DNA of 64,000 nt. Origin: Syntrophobotulus glycolicus DSM 8271. Lineage in GTDB: Bacteria; Bacillota; Desulfitobacteriia; Desulfitobacteriales; Syntrophobotulaceae. The number at the start of each line of letters is the position of its first letter. Position 1 is the stretch's first letter. The translations under genes and the position numbers were made by a program. The stretch is from contig NC_015172.1 in assembly GCF_000190635.1 (NCBI RefSeq), forward strand, positions 1,116,001 to 1,180,000, given 5' to 3'. The notes beneath the pieces are model-generated. The model did no database searches, was not told the DNA's origin, and was given only the letters and a program-made list of their open reading frames with translations. Positions 1 to 8,266 of the stretch are shown here, piece by piece.

Positions 1-2
1 TG

Positions 3-527
3 GCCTTTCTGCAGGATACCATCCGCAAGGAATACAACAAGATCCTGGAAAAGGAAGTCACCGCGGCCTTTATCCACAGCTACCAGGAGCAGGCTGAAAC
101 CCTGTTCAATAATTACCTGGATCATGCAGAGGCCTTTGTCAATCAGACCAAGCTCAAGGACCGGTCCACCGGGGAACAGCTGGACCCGGACCTCCCGTTC
201 CTGCGTTCCATTGAAGAGCATATCGGGATTTCGGAAAATTCAGCGGGCGGCTTCCGGACGGATGTGACCTCCTATATGTTTTATCTGATCCGCAAGGGGA
301 GCCGGATTGATTACAGCTCCTATGAACCGCTCAAGGAAGCGATCGAAGGCAAATTAACCGTTTCGGTCAAAGAATTGTCCCGGGTCATTACCCAGTCCCA
401 GGTCAGGGATAAAGAGCAGAATGAGAAATATAACGCCATGGTCCTGCGGATGAAAGAAAACGGCTATTGTGATCATTGCTGCAATGTGATCCTGAAATAC
501 GCCGCCAATAATGTCTGGAAGGAATGA
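3..527 (+). CDS. prkA: PrkA-type serine protein kinase, C-terminal part (cut by window edge)
   Basis: The reading frame is open from the window edge and ends in TGA at 525-527, so only the last 174 or so codons are visible. The residues match the C-terminal part of the PrkA family (for example [16 protein letters not shown] and a Cys/His-containing end, GYCDHCCN). PrkA is a cytoplasmic AAA-plus-kinase protein linked in spore formers to the mother-cell programme. Its N-terminal ATPase part lies outside the window. The identification rests mainly on context: yhbH follows after 4 bases and spoVR comes next, the conserved prkA-yhbH-spoVR order. Confidence 0.85.
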   Translation, partial: AFLQDTIRKEYNKILEKEVTAAFIHSYQEQAETLFNNYLDHAEAFVNQTKLKDRSTGEQLDPDLPFLRSIEEHIGISENSAGGFRTDVTSYMFYLIRKGSRIDYSSYEPLKEAIEGKLTVSVKELSRVITQSQVRDKEQNEKYNAMVLRMKENGYCDHCCNVILKYAANNVWKE

Positions 528-531
528 GGTC

Positions 532-1728
532 ATGGCCATTTTCAGAGATTTGAGCCCCATAGACCACGACCGCTCGGTGGAGGACCGGAGAAGGCACCGC
601 CGGCTGGTGGAGAACTCGATCAAAAAAAACCTGGCCGACATTATTTCCGAAGAAAGCATCATCGGCGAGAGTAAAAATAAAAAGATCAAGATCCCGGTCA
701 GGGGGGTCAAGGAATATGAATTTATCTACGGCAAAAACAGCGGCGGAGTGGGCAGCGGCGACGGCAGCGAAAAAAGAGGGGATAAAATCGGCAGTGCCCG
801 GGAAAGGCGGCAGGGCGGGGACGGGGGAGCAGGCAATCAGGAAGGGGAGGACATTTACGAGACTGAAGTGACGATCGAGGATGTCATCAACTATTTGTTT
901 GAGGATCTGGACCTGCCCGACCTGAATAAAGCCAAGGCCTCCGAAGAAATCCGCGCAAGCGCCAGGAAAAAATCGGGCTATCAGCGCAAGGGCATCCCGC
1001 CCAGACTGGCCAAAAAGCGCTCCATGGCCGAAAAGATCAAACGCCGGCAGGGCCTGAAAAAAGCGCTGCGGGAGGAAAACCCGGCCGAGGACGACCGGGA
1101 AGGCCGGGAAAACGCCGAAGCCGAAAGGTTCCCCTTTATCGAAGAGGACCTGCGCTATCAGCGGATGAAAGAAACCGTCAGAAAGAAATCCAATGCGGTG
1201 GTGTTCTGCCTGATGGATGTTTCCGGGTCCATGGACCAGACCCGCAAATACCTGGCCCGCTCATTTTTCTTCCTGCTCTGCCAGTTTATCCAAATGAAAT
1301 ATGACGGGGTGGACGTAGTGTTTATCGCCCATACCACGACAGCGGCCGAGGTCAGTGAGAGAGAATTTTTTCACAAAGCGGAATCAGGGGGAACGAATAT
1401 TTCCAGCGCCTACGCAAAAGCCCTGGAAATCATTGAGAAAAGATATCCTGTTGAGCAATGGAATATCTATGCCTTTCATGTCAGTGACGGCGAAAACTGG
1501 GAGCAGGATAATGAGAAGGCCGTGAGGTACGCGCAGGAGCTGTGCCTGCTCTGCAATTTATTTGCCTTCGCCGAGGTCCTGCCGAGCGCGTATTACACGG
1601 ATACCATCATCAAGGTCTTCAGGGCGCGGATCAAAGCGGACCATTATCTGACGGCCTCCATTCAGGAGAAGGAAGACCTGTGGCCGGCCCTGAAAAAAAT
1701 CCTCAAAAAAGAACTGGAGGCGGGATGA
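532..1728 (+). CDS. yhbH: YhbH/DUF444 family sporulation protein
   Basis: This 398-residue protein belongs to the DUF444 (YhbH/YeaH) family, whose genes sit beside prkA in spore formers and in stress operons of other bacteria. The N-terminal half is highly charged and low in complexity (Gly-rich around residues 70-105, Lys/Arg-rich around 140-190). The C-terminal half looks like a von Willebrand A-type fold with the metal-site-like motif DVSGSM, followed by a GGTNISSAY segment. The ATG at 532 is preferred over the in-frame ATG at 511 because GAGGT lies just before it and it falls 4 bases after the prkA stop. The biochemical activity of the family is not known. Confidence 0.9.
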   Translation: MAIFRDLSPIDHDRSVEDRRRHRRLVENSIKKNLADIISEESIIGESKNKKIKIPVRGVKEYEFIYGKNSGGVGSGDGSEKRGDKIGSARERRQGGDGGAGNQEGEDIYETEVTIEDVINYLFEDLDLPDLNKAKASEEIRASARKKSGYQRKGIPPRLAKKRSMAEKIKRRQGLKKALREENPAEDDREGRENAEAERFPFIEEDLRYQRMKETVRKKSNAVVFCLMDVSGSMDQTRKYLARSFFFLLCQFIQMKYDGVDVVFIAHTTTAAEVSEREFFHKAESGGTNISSAYAKALEIIEKRYPVEQWNIYAFHVSDGENWEQDNEKAVRYAQELCLLCNLFAFAEVLPSAYYTDTIIKVFRARIKADHYLTASIQEKEDLWPALKKILKKELEAG

Positions 1729-1731
1729 GCC

Positions 1732-3072
1732 TTGCAATATACCCTAGCGGAGATCGAAAGCTGGAATGAAAGGATCGAAGAAATCGCCCGGAGCCTGGGT
1801 CTGGATTATTACCCCCAGGAATTTGAGCTGGTCAATTACGAGGATATGCTTTCCTATGAGGCTTATATCGGCATGCCCTCCAGGTACCCGCACTGGAGCT
1901 TCGGCAAGTCCTATGAAAAGCTGAAAACCTTATACCAGTATAATTTAAGCGGCCTGCCCTACGAGATGGTCATCAACTCCGATCCCTGCATCGCCTATTT
2001 GATGAAGGACAATACCCTGCTTTTGCAGATCCTGACCATGGCCCATGTCTATGGGCATAATGATTTTTTCAAAAACAACAGGCTGTTTCAGGCCGAAACC
2101 AGGCCGGAGCTGACCCTGGAAATGTTCAAAAGCCATGCCAGGATGATCAAATCCCTGATCAATGATCCCAGCATCGGCTATGAAAAGGCGGAAAAAATAT
2201 TGGATGCCGCCCATGCCTTGAAGCTCCAGACATCCAGGGCCGTCGGAGTCAAACGCCTCAGCCCGGAAGAACAGAAAACAGCCCTGCTGGAGGAGTATCA
2301 CCGGAAAATGTCCGGGCAGAGCATCCTGGAGCCTTACCGGGAGGAAGAGCCGCCCGATCTGAGCAAAATACCCCTGCAGCCGGAGGAGGACCTCCTGCTT
2401 TTCATCAGACAGTACGGGGAGCTGGAGGAATGGGAAACCAATATTCTGGAAATCGTCCGCAGCGAAACGCGCTACTTTATTCCCCAGATCGAAACCAAAA
2501 TCATCAATGAAGGCTGGGCCAGCTACTGGCATTATGAAATCCTCAAAGCCCTGGACCTGCCCTCCGAGCTGCACCTGGAATTTATCAAGCGGCATAATGA
2601 TGTGATCGCCCCGGCCTCCGGCAGGCTCAATCCCTACTATCTGGGTTTTACGCTTTTTCAGGAGCTCTGCAAGGCCCACGGCAGGGAAAAAATCTTTGAG
2701 GTCAGAGCCTATGAACGGGATGAGTCCTTCCTCAGAAGGTACCTGACCCGGGAGCTTTGCGCCAAGCTCCATCTTTTTGAATATACCGCTGAAGGCAATG
2801 ACTACTTCGTGGAGAATGTCCCGGATGAGGAGGGCTGGCAGAGCGTCCGGGATACACTCTGCCAGTCCGCCGGCATGGGCGGGGTTCCCCTGATCCGGGT
2901 TGCCGATCTGTCCGGGAAGGACGGGACCCTGACCCTGGAGCATGTCTTTGACGGCAGGGAGCTGGAAAGGACCTATGCCGAACGGACCTTGAACTATGTG
3001 GCCGGTCTCTGGAAGAGGAAGGTCGTGCTGATCACCAGGTTCAATCAGACCGAACAGTACCTTGTGGTCTGA
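1732..3072 (+). CDS. spoVR: SpoVR family protein
   Basis: This 446-residue protein matches the SpoVR/YcgB family, which is needed for normal spore cortex formation in Bacillus; its molecular function is unresolved. Family hallmarks are the N-terminal WNERIEEIA segment, the FGKSYEK region, histidine-rich patches such as HVYGHNDFFKNN, and NEGWASYWHYEIL in the middle. It begins with TTG 3 bases after yhbH; GGAGG at about 1714-1718 inside the end of yhbH can serve as its ribosome binding site. It is the last gene of the trio and is followed by a terminator at 3154. Confidence 0.9.
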   Translation: MQYTLAEIESWNERIEEIARSLGLDYYPQEFELVNYEDMLSYEAYIGMPSRYPHWSFGKSYEKLKTLYQYNLSGLPYEMVINSDPCIAYLMKDNTLLLQILTMAHVYGHNDFFKNNRLFQAETRPELTLEMFKSHARMIKSLINDPSIGYEKAEKILDAAHALKLQTSRAVGVKRLSPEEQKTALLEEYHRKMSGQSILEPYREEEPPDLSKIPLQPEEDLLLFIRQYGELEEWETNILEIVRSETRYFIPQIETKIINEGWASYWHYEILKALDLPSELHLEFIKRHNDVIAPASGRLNPYYLGFTLFQELCKAHGREKIFEVRAYERDESFLRRYLTRELCAKLHLFEYTAEGNDYFVENVPDEEGWQSVRDTLCQSAGMGGVPLIRVADLSGKDGTLTLEHVFDGRELERTYAERTLNYVAGLWKRKVVLITRFNQTEQYLVV

Positions 3073-3153
3073 AGCACTTAAAACATCAACACTGCAAGAT
3101 CTGAAATTATTGGAATTTTGTGGGATTAAGAACGCGAAAGTAAACAAATTGAT

Positions 3154-3188
3154 ATCCGTCGCAGAGAAGAGGTGGCGGATTTTTTTTG
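3154..3188 (+). terminator. Rho-independent terminator after spoVR
   Basis: An imperfect stem ATCCGTCGC (3154-3162) pairs with GTGGCGGAT (3172-3180) and is followed by eight T residues. It sits about 80 bases after the spoVR stop and closes the prkA-yhbH-spoVR operon. Confidence 0.75.
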
Positions 3189-3222
3189 ATATTTACTGTT
3201 GTCGGCAATGAGGTGAACAAAA

Positions 3223-3262
3223 AACGTACAAAGATACCCTCGTAAAGGCATCTTTGTACGTT
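3223..3262. repeat. Perfect 13-bp inverted repeat
   Basis: AACGTACAAAGAT (3223-3235) is exactly repeated in inverse orientation at 3250-3262, with a 14-base centre. No long T-run follows, so a simple terminator is less likely than a cruciform or protein site. It lies between the spoVR terminator and the promoter of the next gene pair. Confidence 0.7.
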
Positions 3263-3290
3263 AACTCGTTAGCTGAAACTCGTTAGCTGA
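3263..3290. repeat. Tandem 14-bp direct repeat
   Basis: AACTCGTTAGCTGA occurs twice back to back (3263-3276 and 3277-3290), directly after the inverted repeat and 4 bases before the -35 box of the next promoter. It may be slippage or a tandem regulator site. Confidence 0.8.
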
Positions 3291-3294
3291 ATGA

Positions 3295-3350
3295 TTGACA
3301 TTGAATTGATTTTTGTTATATATTTATATCATAAAGAGATAAATATATAA
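3295..3350 (+). promoter_or_regulatory. Promoter with overlapping inverted repeat for the DUF3796/HTH pair
   Basis: A consensus -35 box TTGACA (3295-3300) is followed after 16-18 bases by a TATATA/TATATT -10 region (3317-3324). A perfect 12-bp inverted repeat, TTATATATTTAT (3316-3327) and its complement at 3339-3350, overlaps the -10 and start region. It would suit repression by the small HTH protein encoded second in the pair (3725); that link is inferred. Confidence 0.6.
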
Positions 3351-3365
3351 CATGGAGGCTTCGTT

Positions 3366-3722
3366 ATGAAAAATAAGCTGGCCTATTTAGGGTTTCTTGG
3401 ATTTATCGGCTTTGGAGGACTGATTGGCGGAAAGGCTAATTTGTTTTCGTTTCTGCCCTTTCTTATATTTTTTTCATACATAAACGTAATTCCTGATGAA
3501 TTATTTTGGGAAAATGTAAAAAATTCTGCATTTTACGCCTTTGTGGTACAAACTATTATTTCAGTAATTGCTTTAACGATTAGCACAATCATAACAGATA
3601 CAAACCTGATTGTTGGTGTTTTGATTGGAGGGCTGTCTTTAAATTATGGAATAGGTATTTTTATCTTCGCATTGAGCTTATCGTACTATGAACATAGAGA
3701 GAAAAAGGGGAAAGCAGAATAG
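3366..3722 (+). CDS. Small integral membrane protein, DUF3796-like
   Basis: The 118-residue protein has four hydrophobic segments (about 7-25, 28-45, 55-80 and 86-108) and a charged tail ([10 protein letters not shown]). Its start and opening sequence ([15 protein letters not shown]) resemble DUF3796 membrane proteins of Firmicutes, which usually sit beside a YozG-like HTH regulator, as here. A ribosome binding site (GGAGG) lies just before the ATG. The function is unknown. The downstream HTH gene starts 2 bases after the stop, so the two are surely co-transcribed. Confidence 0.75.
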   Translation: MKNKLAYLGFLGFIGFGGLIGGKANLFSFLPFLIFFSYINVIPDELFWENVKNSAFYAFVVQTIISVIALTISTIITDTNLIVGVLIGGLSLNYGIGIFIFALSLSYYEHREKKGKAE

Positions 3723-3724
3723 GC

Positions 3725-3928
3725 ATGATCATAAAAACAAGAATCAAAGAGTACCGTGCAAAGCACAATATGAAACAAGAGGATTTAGCAAGGCTTGTAG
3801 GTGTTAGAAGGGAAACGATATATCATCTTGAAAACGGAAAATACAACCCCTCTCTCGCTCTGGCCTATTTGATTGCAAAAGTATTTAAAGTATCAATAGA
3901 GGAAATTTTTGAGATCACTGAGGAATAG
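3725..3928 (+). CDS. Small HTH_3 (XRE/YozG-like) transcriptional regulator
   Basis: This 67-residue protein consists almost entirely of an HTH_3 domain ([19 protein letters not shown], recognition helix near [17 protein letters not shown]) with the short C-terminal tail [10 protein letters not shown] typical of YozG-like regulators. It is cytoplasmic and DNA-binding. It is translated directly after the membrane protein gene and probably controls the shared promoter at 3295, where an inverted repeat overlaps the -10 box. The signal it responds to is not apparent. Confidence 0.9.
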   Translation: MIIKTRIKEYRAKHNMKQEDLARLVGVRRETIYHLENGKYNPSLALAYLIAKVFKVSIEEIFEITEE

Positions 3929-4094
3929 AACTGTTTTCTGCCAATTCGGTTAATAAAAAACTTAGTTGAGGCAGTTAGCTTCAGAAAAAACGAACCAAAT
4001 ACTGTATAATATGGAATAGCTGTCCGGATGTAAGAGATGAAAGACCAGCGAGGAAAAGTCAAGATAAATCTTGAGGAAAAAGGGGAGAAATGAA

Positions 4095-4490
4095 ATGATT
4101 TTCCGGAAAATAAAAGTTTTGTTTGTGGCGGGGGCAATACTGCTCGGCCATTTATTCATCTATGCCGGTGTCTCTTATGGGGATACGGCACAGTCAGCAC
4201 AGCCGCCAATCAATTCAGCGATTCAGGAGAATGAAGAGTTAAAATCCAGACTGGCTGTTTTGCAGGGCGACTTCAGTTCCCTGGAAAATGAAATGAAAAA
4301 TAATGATGGTCAGTTTCGGGCAAGCAATGGATGTCTGATGTTTCTTTTTGGAGCCTTTTGTGCCTTATGGGCACAGAATCATAGAAGGAATGCCCTGGTA
4401 TGGTTCATCGCGGGAGCGGCCTTCACCGTCATTGCAGCTTTAGCTGTTCTCTTGCTCAATCACAGAGAGATTACCCAGAGACCCCGCTGA
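4095..4490 (+). CDS. Small exported or membrane protein of unknown function
   Basis: The protein (131 residues from ATG 4095) has an N-terminal hydrophobic segment (about 8-30, signal peptide or anchor), a short Glu/Leu-rich stretch likely to form a coiled coil (about 44-74), and C-terminal hydrophobic segments (about 78-95 and 102-124). ATG 4095 is chosen over the in-frame TTG at 4071 because GGGGAG lies at 4080-4085. A TATAAT box is seen at 4005-4010. The gene converges with the MFS gene and overlaps its 3' end by 51 bases. I do not recognise the family. Confidence 0.6.
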   Translation: MIFRKIKVLFVAGAILLGHLFIYAGVSYGDTAQSAQPPINSAIQENEELKSRLAVLQGDFSSLENEMKNNDGQFRASNGCLMFLFGAFCALWAQNHRRNALVWFIAGAAFTVIAALAVLLLNHREITQRPR

Positions 4491-5735
4491 GTCAGCGGCG
4501 CAGGGGTCGAAGGTTTTTTCCTTAATCAAGAGTCCAGGGACAAGCCCGCAGATCGTATAAGCAATACCGAGCAGGCCAATGCCGTACCCGATGGAAAATT
4601 CGGTGGCCATATAGCCGATAAACAGGGGGGAAAGGACAGAGCCGATTTTTCCGACCGAGGCCAGGGAAGCCATTGCCGTTCCCCGAATCCTCACGGGAAA
4701 GGTTTCGCTCATGTAGGCCGGAAGCAAAGCCAGAGGCGTCGCATAGAGAAAACCGAATCCGACCATCAGAAAAATGGCGTTGGTTAAGGAAATAGAAGTG
4801 ACGAGGAGAGGCATGGAGACGGCTGTGCTTAAGCCCACGATCAGCCACATCACCCTTCGGCCGAGCTTGTCGGCCAGAAACCCCGCCAGCAGCTTGCCGA
4901 AGACCATGGCGGTATAGGTCCCCGCTACATACAGGCTCATCTCTTTAAAGTTCAGCCCCAACTCGGTATTCAAATAGCTGGGAAGCCAGGTGTTGGCCCC
5001 GTAATAGCCGAATTGGAGGGCGGTATAGGTGATCCCCCAAAGCAAAAATACCTTTCGCACCGCTTTGTCCTTCCAGATGACGACATATTCGTTTTGTTTG
5101 GTCCGGCTGTCTTTTTGGGCGGCGGCGGCGAGAAAGCCGGCCGGTTCCTGGGTTTTCCGCAGAATGAAGAAGGAAATCAAAGCCGGAAAAACGGACAGGA
5201 CAAATAACGGCCGCCAGCCGTAGACAGGCAGGACGGCGGCGGAAATGAGGGCCGCCAGAATATAGCCCACCGACCAGCCCGCGATCAGGAAGCCCATCAC
5301 AGTGCCCCGCTTTTTTGTCGGGACATACTCGGCGACCAGCAGGGTGCCGATGGAATAGAGGGCGGAGATCCCGAAGCCGGAAAAGAATCTGACCAGGGCA
5401 AACTGCCAGTAGGTCTGGACAAAGCCCAGTAGAAATGTGAATACGGTAAAGGTAAGCAGGGAGGCAATGGTCGTTTTGACCCGGCCGATCCGGTCGGAAA
5501 GCAAACCGGCGATTAAACCGCCGATTCCCATCCCGATCAAGGTGTAGCTGGTCAGAGCCCCCGCCTTGATCGGGCTGACGGCAAAATCGGCTCTGATGGC
5601 GGGGAGACATAGGCTCAGCAATTGCAGGTCCATGCCGTCTACGACTAAAGCGATAAAAATGGCGATGAACAGCAGATGCCAGGTTTGCTTGCTTGCGGCC
5701 GGGGGTCTGTTTTGGTTTGAATTTTTCTTTTTCAT
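4440..5735 (-). CDS. MFS transporter, aromatic acid:H+ symporter-like
   Basis: The 431-residue protein has about twelve transmembrane segments and the major facilitator signature between TM2 and TM3 (GLLSDRIGRVKTT), repeated in the second half (GFLADKLGRRVMW). The opening DGMDLQLLSLCLP resembles the acidic TM1 motif of the AAHS group, which takes up benzoate-like and other carboxylates with protons. It sits in the inner membrane and probably imports the acid used by the neighbouring CoA genes. A GGAGGG site precedes the start. The promoter carries the island's 17-bp palindrome (5774-5790). Substrate is not determined. Confidence 0.85.
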   Translation of the reverse strand: MKKKNSNQNRPPAASKQTWHLLFIAIFIALVVDGMDLQLLSLCLPAIRADFAVSPIKAGALTSYTLIGMGIGGLIAGLLSDRIGRVKTTIASLLTFTVFTFLLGFVQTYWQFALVRFFSGFGISALYSIGTLLVAEYVPTKKRGTVMGFLIAGWSVGYILAALISAAVLPVYGWRPLFVLSVFPALISFFILRKTQEPAGFLAAAAQKDSRTKQNEYVVIWKDKAVRKVFLLWGITYTALQFGYYGANTWLPSYLNTELGLNFKEMSLYVAGTYTAMVFGKLLAGFLADKLGRRVMWLIVGLSTAVSMPLLVTSISLTNAIFLMVGFGFLYATPLALLPAYMSETFPVRIRGTAMASLASVGKIGSVLSPLFIGYMATEFSIGYGIGLLGIAYTICGLVPGLLIKEKTFDPCAADSAGSLGNLSVIEQENS

Positions 5736-5770
5736 GGAAAACCCTCCTTCGACCTGATGGCAAAATATTA

Positions 5771-5800
5771 AATATAGAATATCATTCTATGAATACTCAA
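5771..5800 (-). promoter_or_regulatory. Promoter of the MFS gene with 17-bp operator between -35 and -10
   Basis: Read on the minus strand, TTGAGT (5795-5800) and TATATT (5771-5776) are 18 bases apart. The perfect palindrome ATAGAAT-ATC-ATTCTAT (5774-5790) fills the spacer, a position where a bound repressor would block RNA polymerase. The same palindrome occurs at three other promoter regions of the island. Confidence 0.75.
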
Positions 5801-5908
5801 AATCGTGATTTGCAAAACAATCCCCGAAAAAGGGAGCGGGCTTTGGAAACGCCGGGCGTTTAATCAGGGATAACATGCGGTTTCCTGATAAATTCTATCT
5901 GCGGACAA

Positions 5909-5957
5909 TTGACAAGATCAAAACCAGGATGTAATGTAATATATAAATATATTCTAT
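5909..5957 (+). promoter_or_regulatory. Promoter of the MaoC pair with operator-like site at the start region
   Basis: TTGACA (5909-5914) and TAATGT (5932-5937) are 17 bases apart. Directly after lies ATATAAA-TAT-ATTCTAT (5941-5957), which matches the island palindrome ATAGAAT-N3-ATTCTAT in all but two positions and would cover the transcription start. Confidence 0.65.
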
Positions 5958-6005
5958 GAACATGATTATAGGTATTCCAAAACCTCGGAGAAAGGGAGCG
6001 AAAGC

Positions 6006-6467
6006 ATGGCCAAAAAAAATGTGGAAATCGGGAAAGCGACGGTTGCGGTTTCGTATGAAGTGGAACGGGGGAAAATCAAGGAGTTTGCCACAGCCCTGGG
6101 GGACAGCAACCCGGTTTACTTCAGCCGTGAAGAAGCGCGGAAGCAAGGCTATCGGGACATCATCGCGGCGCCGACCTTCGGCCTGCCTGTCAAACGCTGG
6201 GGAAGCGGTGTTTCGGACTACGGAGAGTATTGCAAAATGCTGGACATTGACCCCCAAATGGTTGTGCACGGCGAGCAGGAGTTTTTGTATTTCGGGGAAA
6301 TCAATCCCGGCGATGTCTTGACCGGTCAGGAATACCTGACAGACCTCATTGAAAAGGACACCATGTACCTGCTTGTCTGCGAAACGAAATTTTACAATCA
6401 GGACGGGGCGCATGTCCTGACCAGCCGGTTTACGCAAATCGAACGCAAAAGAAAGGGAGTGTCATAA
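6006..6467 (+). CDS. MaoC-like hydratase/dehydratase, non-catalytic-type subunit
   Basis: The 153-residue protein is a hot-dog-fold MaoC family member of the N-terminal (FAS1-DH/HadA-like) type. In the hydratase-2 motif region it reads GDSNPVYFS: the aspartate is kept but the usual catalytic histidine is replaced by tyrosine, as in the substrate-binding partner subunits of two-subunit hydratases. It overlaps the next gene by one base (ATAATGG), which carries the complete motif, so the two products probably form a heterodimer that hydrates enoyl-CoA or dehydrates (3R)-hydroxyacyl-CoA. The promoter at 5909 links it to the island regulon. An AGAAAGGGAG site precedes the start. Confidence 0.85.
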   Translation: MAKKNVEIGKATVAVSYEVERGKIKEFATALGDSNPVYFSREEARKQGYRDIIAAPTFGLPVKRWGSGVSDYGEYCKMLDIDPQMVVHGEQEFLYFGEINPGDVLTGQEYLTDLIEKDTMYLLVCETKFYNQDGAHVLTSRFTQIERKRKGVS

Positions 6468-6892
6468 TGGCGAACAGCAGTTTTCTTCAATCCGTCCAAG
6501 AGGGGGACACCTGGCCGGAGCTGGTGAAGCCGCCGGTAACCGCGGAGCAATGCGCCCGCTATTGCGGGGCTTCAGGAGATTTCAACCATCTTCATTATTC
6601 CGAGAAAGCGGCCAAGGCCGCCGGGTTCAGCGATGTGATCGTCCAGGGCGCTCTGGTGATGGGGATAATGGGCCAGGCGATCACCGATGTCGTGCCCAAC
6701 AGGCTCCTGCGCCAGTTCAAGGTGCGCTTCGCCAAGGTTACCCGCCTCGGGGATCAAATCACCGTGCGCGGCCGGGTGACGAAAATAGAGCTGGTGGACG
6801 GGGAGCGGGTTTTGTTCGCGACCCTGGAGGCCACGGACCAGAACGGCGAAAAGAAAGCTTCGGGTGAATTTCAGCTCAGCCTGGCCGGTTAA
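6467..6892 (+). CDS. MaoC family (R)-specific enoyl-CoA hydratase, catalytic subunit
   Basis: This 141-residue hot-dog protein has a full hydratase-2 motif (YCGASGDFNHLHYS, with catalytic-type Asp and His) and the downstream VQGALVMGIMG segment. Known members add water to trans-2-enoyl-CoA or remove it from (3R)-3-hydroxyacyl-CoA. It is translationally coupled to the preceding, histidine-lacking MaoC protein. In this island it would take the place of the crotonase-type CaiD of the carnitine pathway; that is inference from context. The gene converges with the CoA-transferase gene downstream. Confidence 0.9.
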   Translation: MANSSFLQSVQEGDTWPELVKPPVTAEQCARYCGASGDFNHLHYSEKAAKAAGFSDVIVQGALVMGIMGQAITDVVPNRLLRQFKVRFAKVTRLGDQITVRGRVTKIELVDGERVLFATLEATDQNGEKKASGEFQLSLAG

Positions 6893-6914
6893 GGCCGGTA
6901 CCGGGGACCGCGCG

Positions 6915-6976
6915 GGGGCGGGAAAGACCGCCCCTTGCGAGCGGCCTCCCTGTCCGGCCCGTTTTTTTTGCGTGGC
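6915..6976. terminator. Possible terminator between convergent MaoC and CoA-transferase genes
   Basis: A GC-rich hairpin (GGGGCGG with CCGCCCC, about 6915-6934) and a T8 run at about 6963-6970 lie between two converging operons. The stem and T-run are not adjacent, so the exact structure is uncertain. Confidence 0.35.
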
Positions 6977-7028
6977 CGCGGCATTTCCGGGTATTCGGCA
7001 CAATCTCCCGCGCAGAGCGCCTTCTCCT

Positions 7029-8249
7029 TTACTGGCTTTTGACCGCTCCCGCCTGGAGCATTTCCGCGATAGCCTGTTCGGAATAGCCCAGCTCCCGCAG
7101 AATTTCCACGGTATGCTCACCGAGCTTGGGGGCGGGATTGTAAGCCGTCTGGCCAAGGTTCCTGGACTGCAGGGGCGGGCGGATCAGACCGACGGTTTTG
7201 CCGCTGGGAAATTCCCTTTTTTCCAGCCAGCCATTGGCCCAAATCTGCTCGTCTGTGGCAATATCCTTAATATGGGCCAGGCGGGTGAAGGGGATGTCCC
7301 GCTCTTTGAGGACACCTGCCCAATGGGCGAAATCCTCTAAGATGAATTTTTCTTCAAAAGCGCGAATGATGGTCTCGCAGTTCCGCATGACCAGCACATC
7401 GCTGCCGAAGCGCTCGTCCCCGGTGAATTCCTCCAGGCCGAGGACCGCAAACAGATTTCCGATATGCTTCATGATCGGCGAGGCCGAGAGGGCAATCCAT
7501 TCCCCGTCCCTGCACTGATAGGGCAGGATGGTGGGATTGGCGTCGGTGTACCTTTTCTTGGGAAGCTGATAGCCGTATTGGGTGGCGACAATCGCCTGCC
7601 CCTGCACCCAGCAGGCCGTACTGTAGAGCGAATTCATCACCCGGTCCCCTTTGCCGGTGCGCAGCTTGTTGATCAGGGCGGCGCAGATCCCGCCGAAGAG
7701 CGCGGTGCCGGTGATGGTGTCGCCCACCGCTCCCGGCGGATAAATGGGATACGAGCCGGGCACGTCAATACGCCAGCTGTTTAAGAAGCCGGAAGCGCTC
7801 CAGAAAGAGGTCTGGTCAAAGCCGGGATCATCGGCCCGGGGCCCGGTATCCCCATAGCCTGTGATGCAGGCGTAAATCAGGCCGGGAAAACGCTCCTTCA
7901 GACTGTCGTAGTCCAGGCCCATCTTCTTCATGGACCTTTCCCGCATATTGCTGATCAGGACATCGGTGTCCGCCAGCAGCCTGAAGAAAATCTCTCTTCC
8001 GGTTTCTGTCTTGATGTCGAGGGCAATATCCCGTTTGTTGGCGTTGAAAATTTCGAAAAGGGGCATTTCATCAGGCTGGACCGGGACATTGACCTGCTTG
8101 CCGAAAGAACGCATAAATTCGCCGTCCACGGTCTCGACCTTGATCACGCTGGCCCCCCAGTCGGCCAGGATACGGGCGCAGCCGGGACCGGCCACCACCT
8201 GCGAGAAGTCGATTACCTTGATCCCGTTTAAAGGCTTGTTGTTTTCCAT
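7029..8249 (-). CDS. CaiB/BaiF family (type III) CoA-transferase
   Basis: The 406-residue protein matches type III CoA-transferases: the N-terminal GIKVIDFSQVVAGPGCARILADWGA nucleotide/CoA segment, a DPGFDQTSFWSASG block containing the aspartate expected to form the acyl-enzyme intermediate, and a C-terminal LGEHTVEILRELGYS end. Such enzymes move CoA between an acyl-CoA donor and a free acid (for example carnitine/crotonobetaine, formate/oxalate). It is the second gene of a minus-strand operon, 17 bases after the acyl-CoA ligase, with a doubled AGGAGGAGG ribosome site. Together they offer both ATP-driven activation and ATP-free CoA recycling of one substrate, as CaiC and CaiB do. Substrate unknown. 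Confidence 0.9.
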   Translation of the reverse strand: MENNKPLNGIKVIDFSQVVAGPGCARILADWGASVIKVETVDGEFMRSFGKQVNVPVQPDEMPLFEIFNANKRDIALDIKTETGREIFFRLLADTDVLISNMRERSMKKMGLDYDSLKERFPGLIYACITGYGDTGPRADDPGFDQTSFWSASGFLNSWRIDVPGSYPIYPPGAVGDTITGTALFGGICAALINKLRTGKGDRVMNSLYSTACWVQGQAIVATQYGYQLPKKRYTDANPTILPYQCRDGEWIALSASPIMKHIGNLFAVLGLEEFTGDERFGSDVLVMRNCETIIRAFEEKFILEDFAHWAGVLKERDIPFTRLAHIKDIATDEQIWANGWLEKREFPSGKTVGLIRPPLQSRNLGQTAYNPAPKLGEHTVEILRELGYSEQAIAEMLQAGAVKSQ

Positions 8250-8266
8250 CGTTTGAAACCTCCTCC

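Noticed and set aside
1945-3147. 400-codon frame on the minus strand opposite spoVR
   Set aside because: It is antisense to a clear SpoVR gene, lacks a ribosome site and recognisable domains; a shadow of codon bias.
6572-7156. Minus-strand frame opposite the MaoC gene, 194 codons
   Set aside because: Antisense to a clear hydratase gene and continues into the terminator region; no family features.
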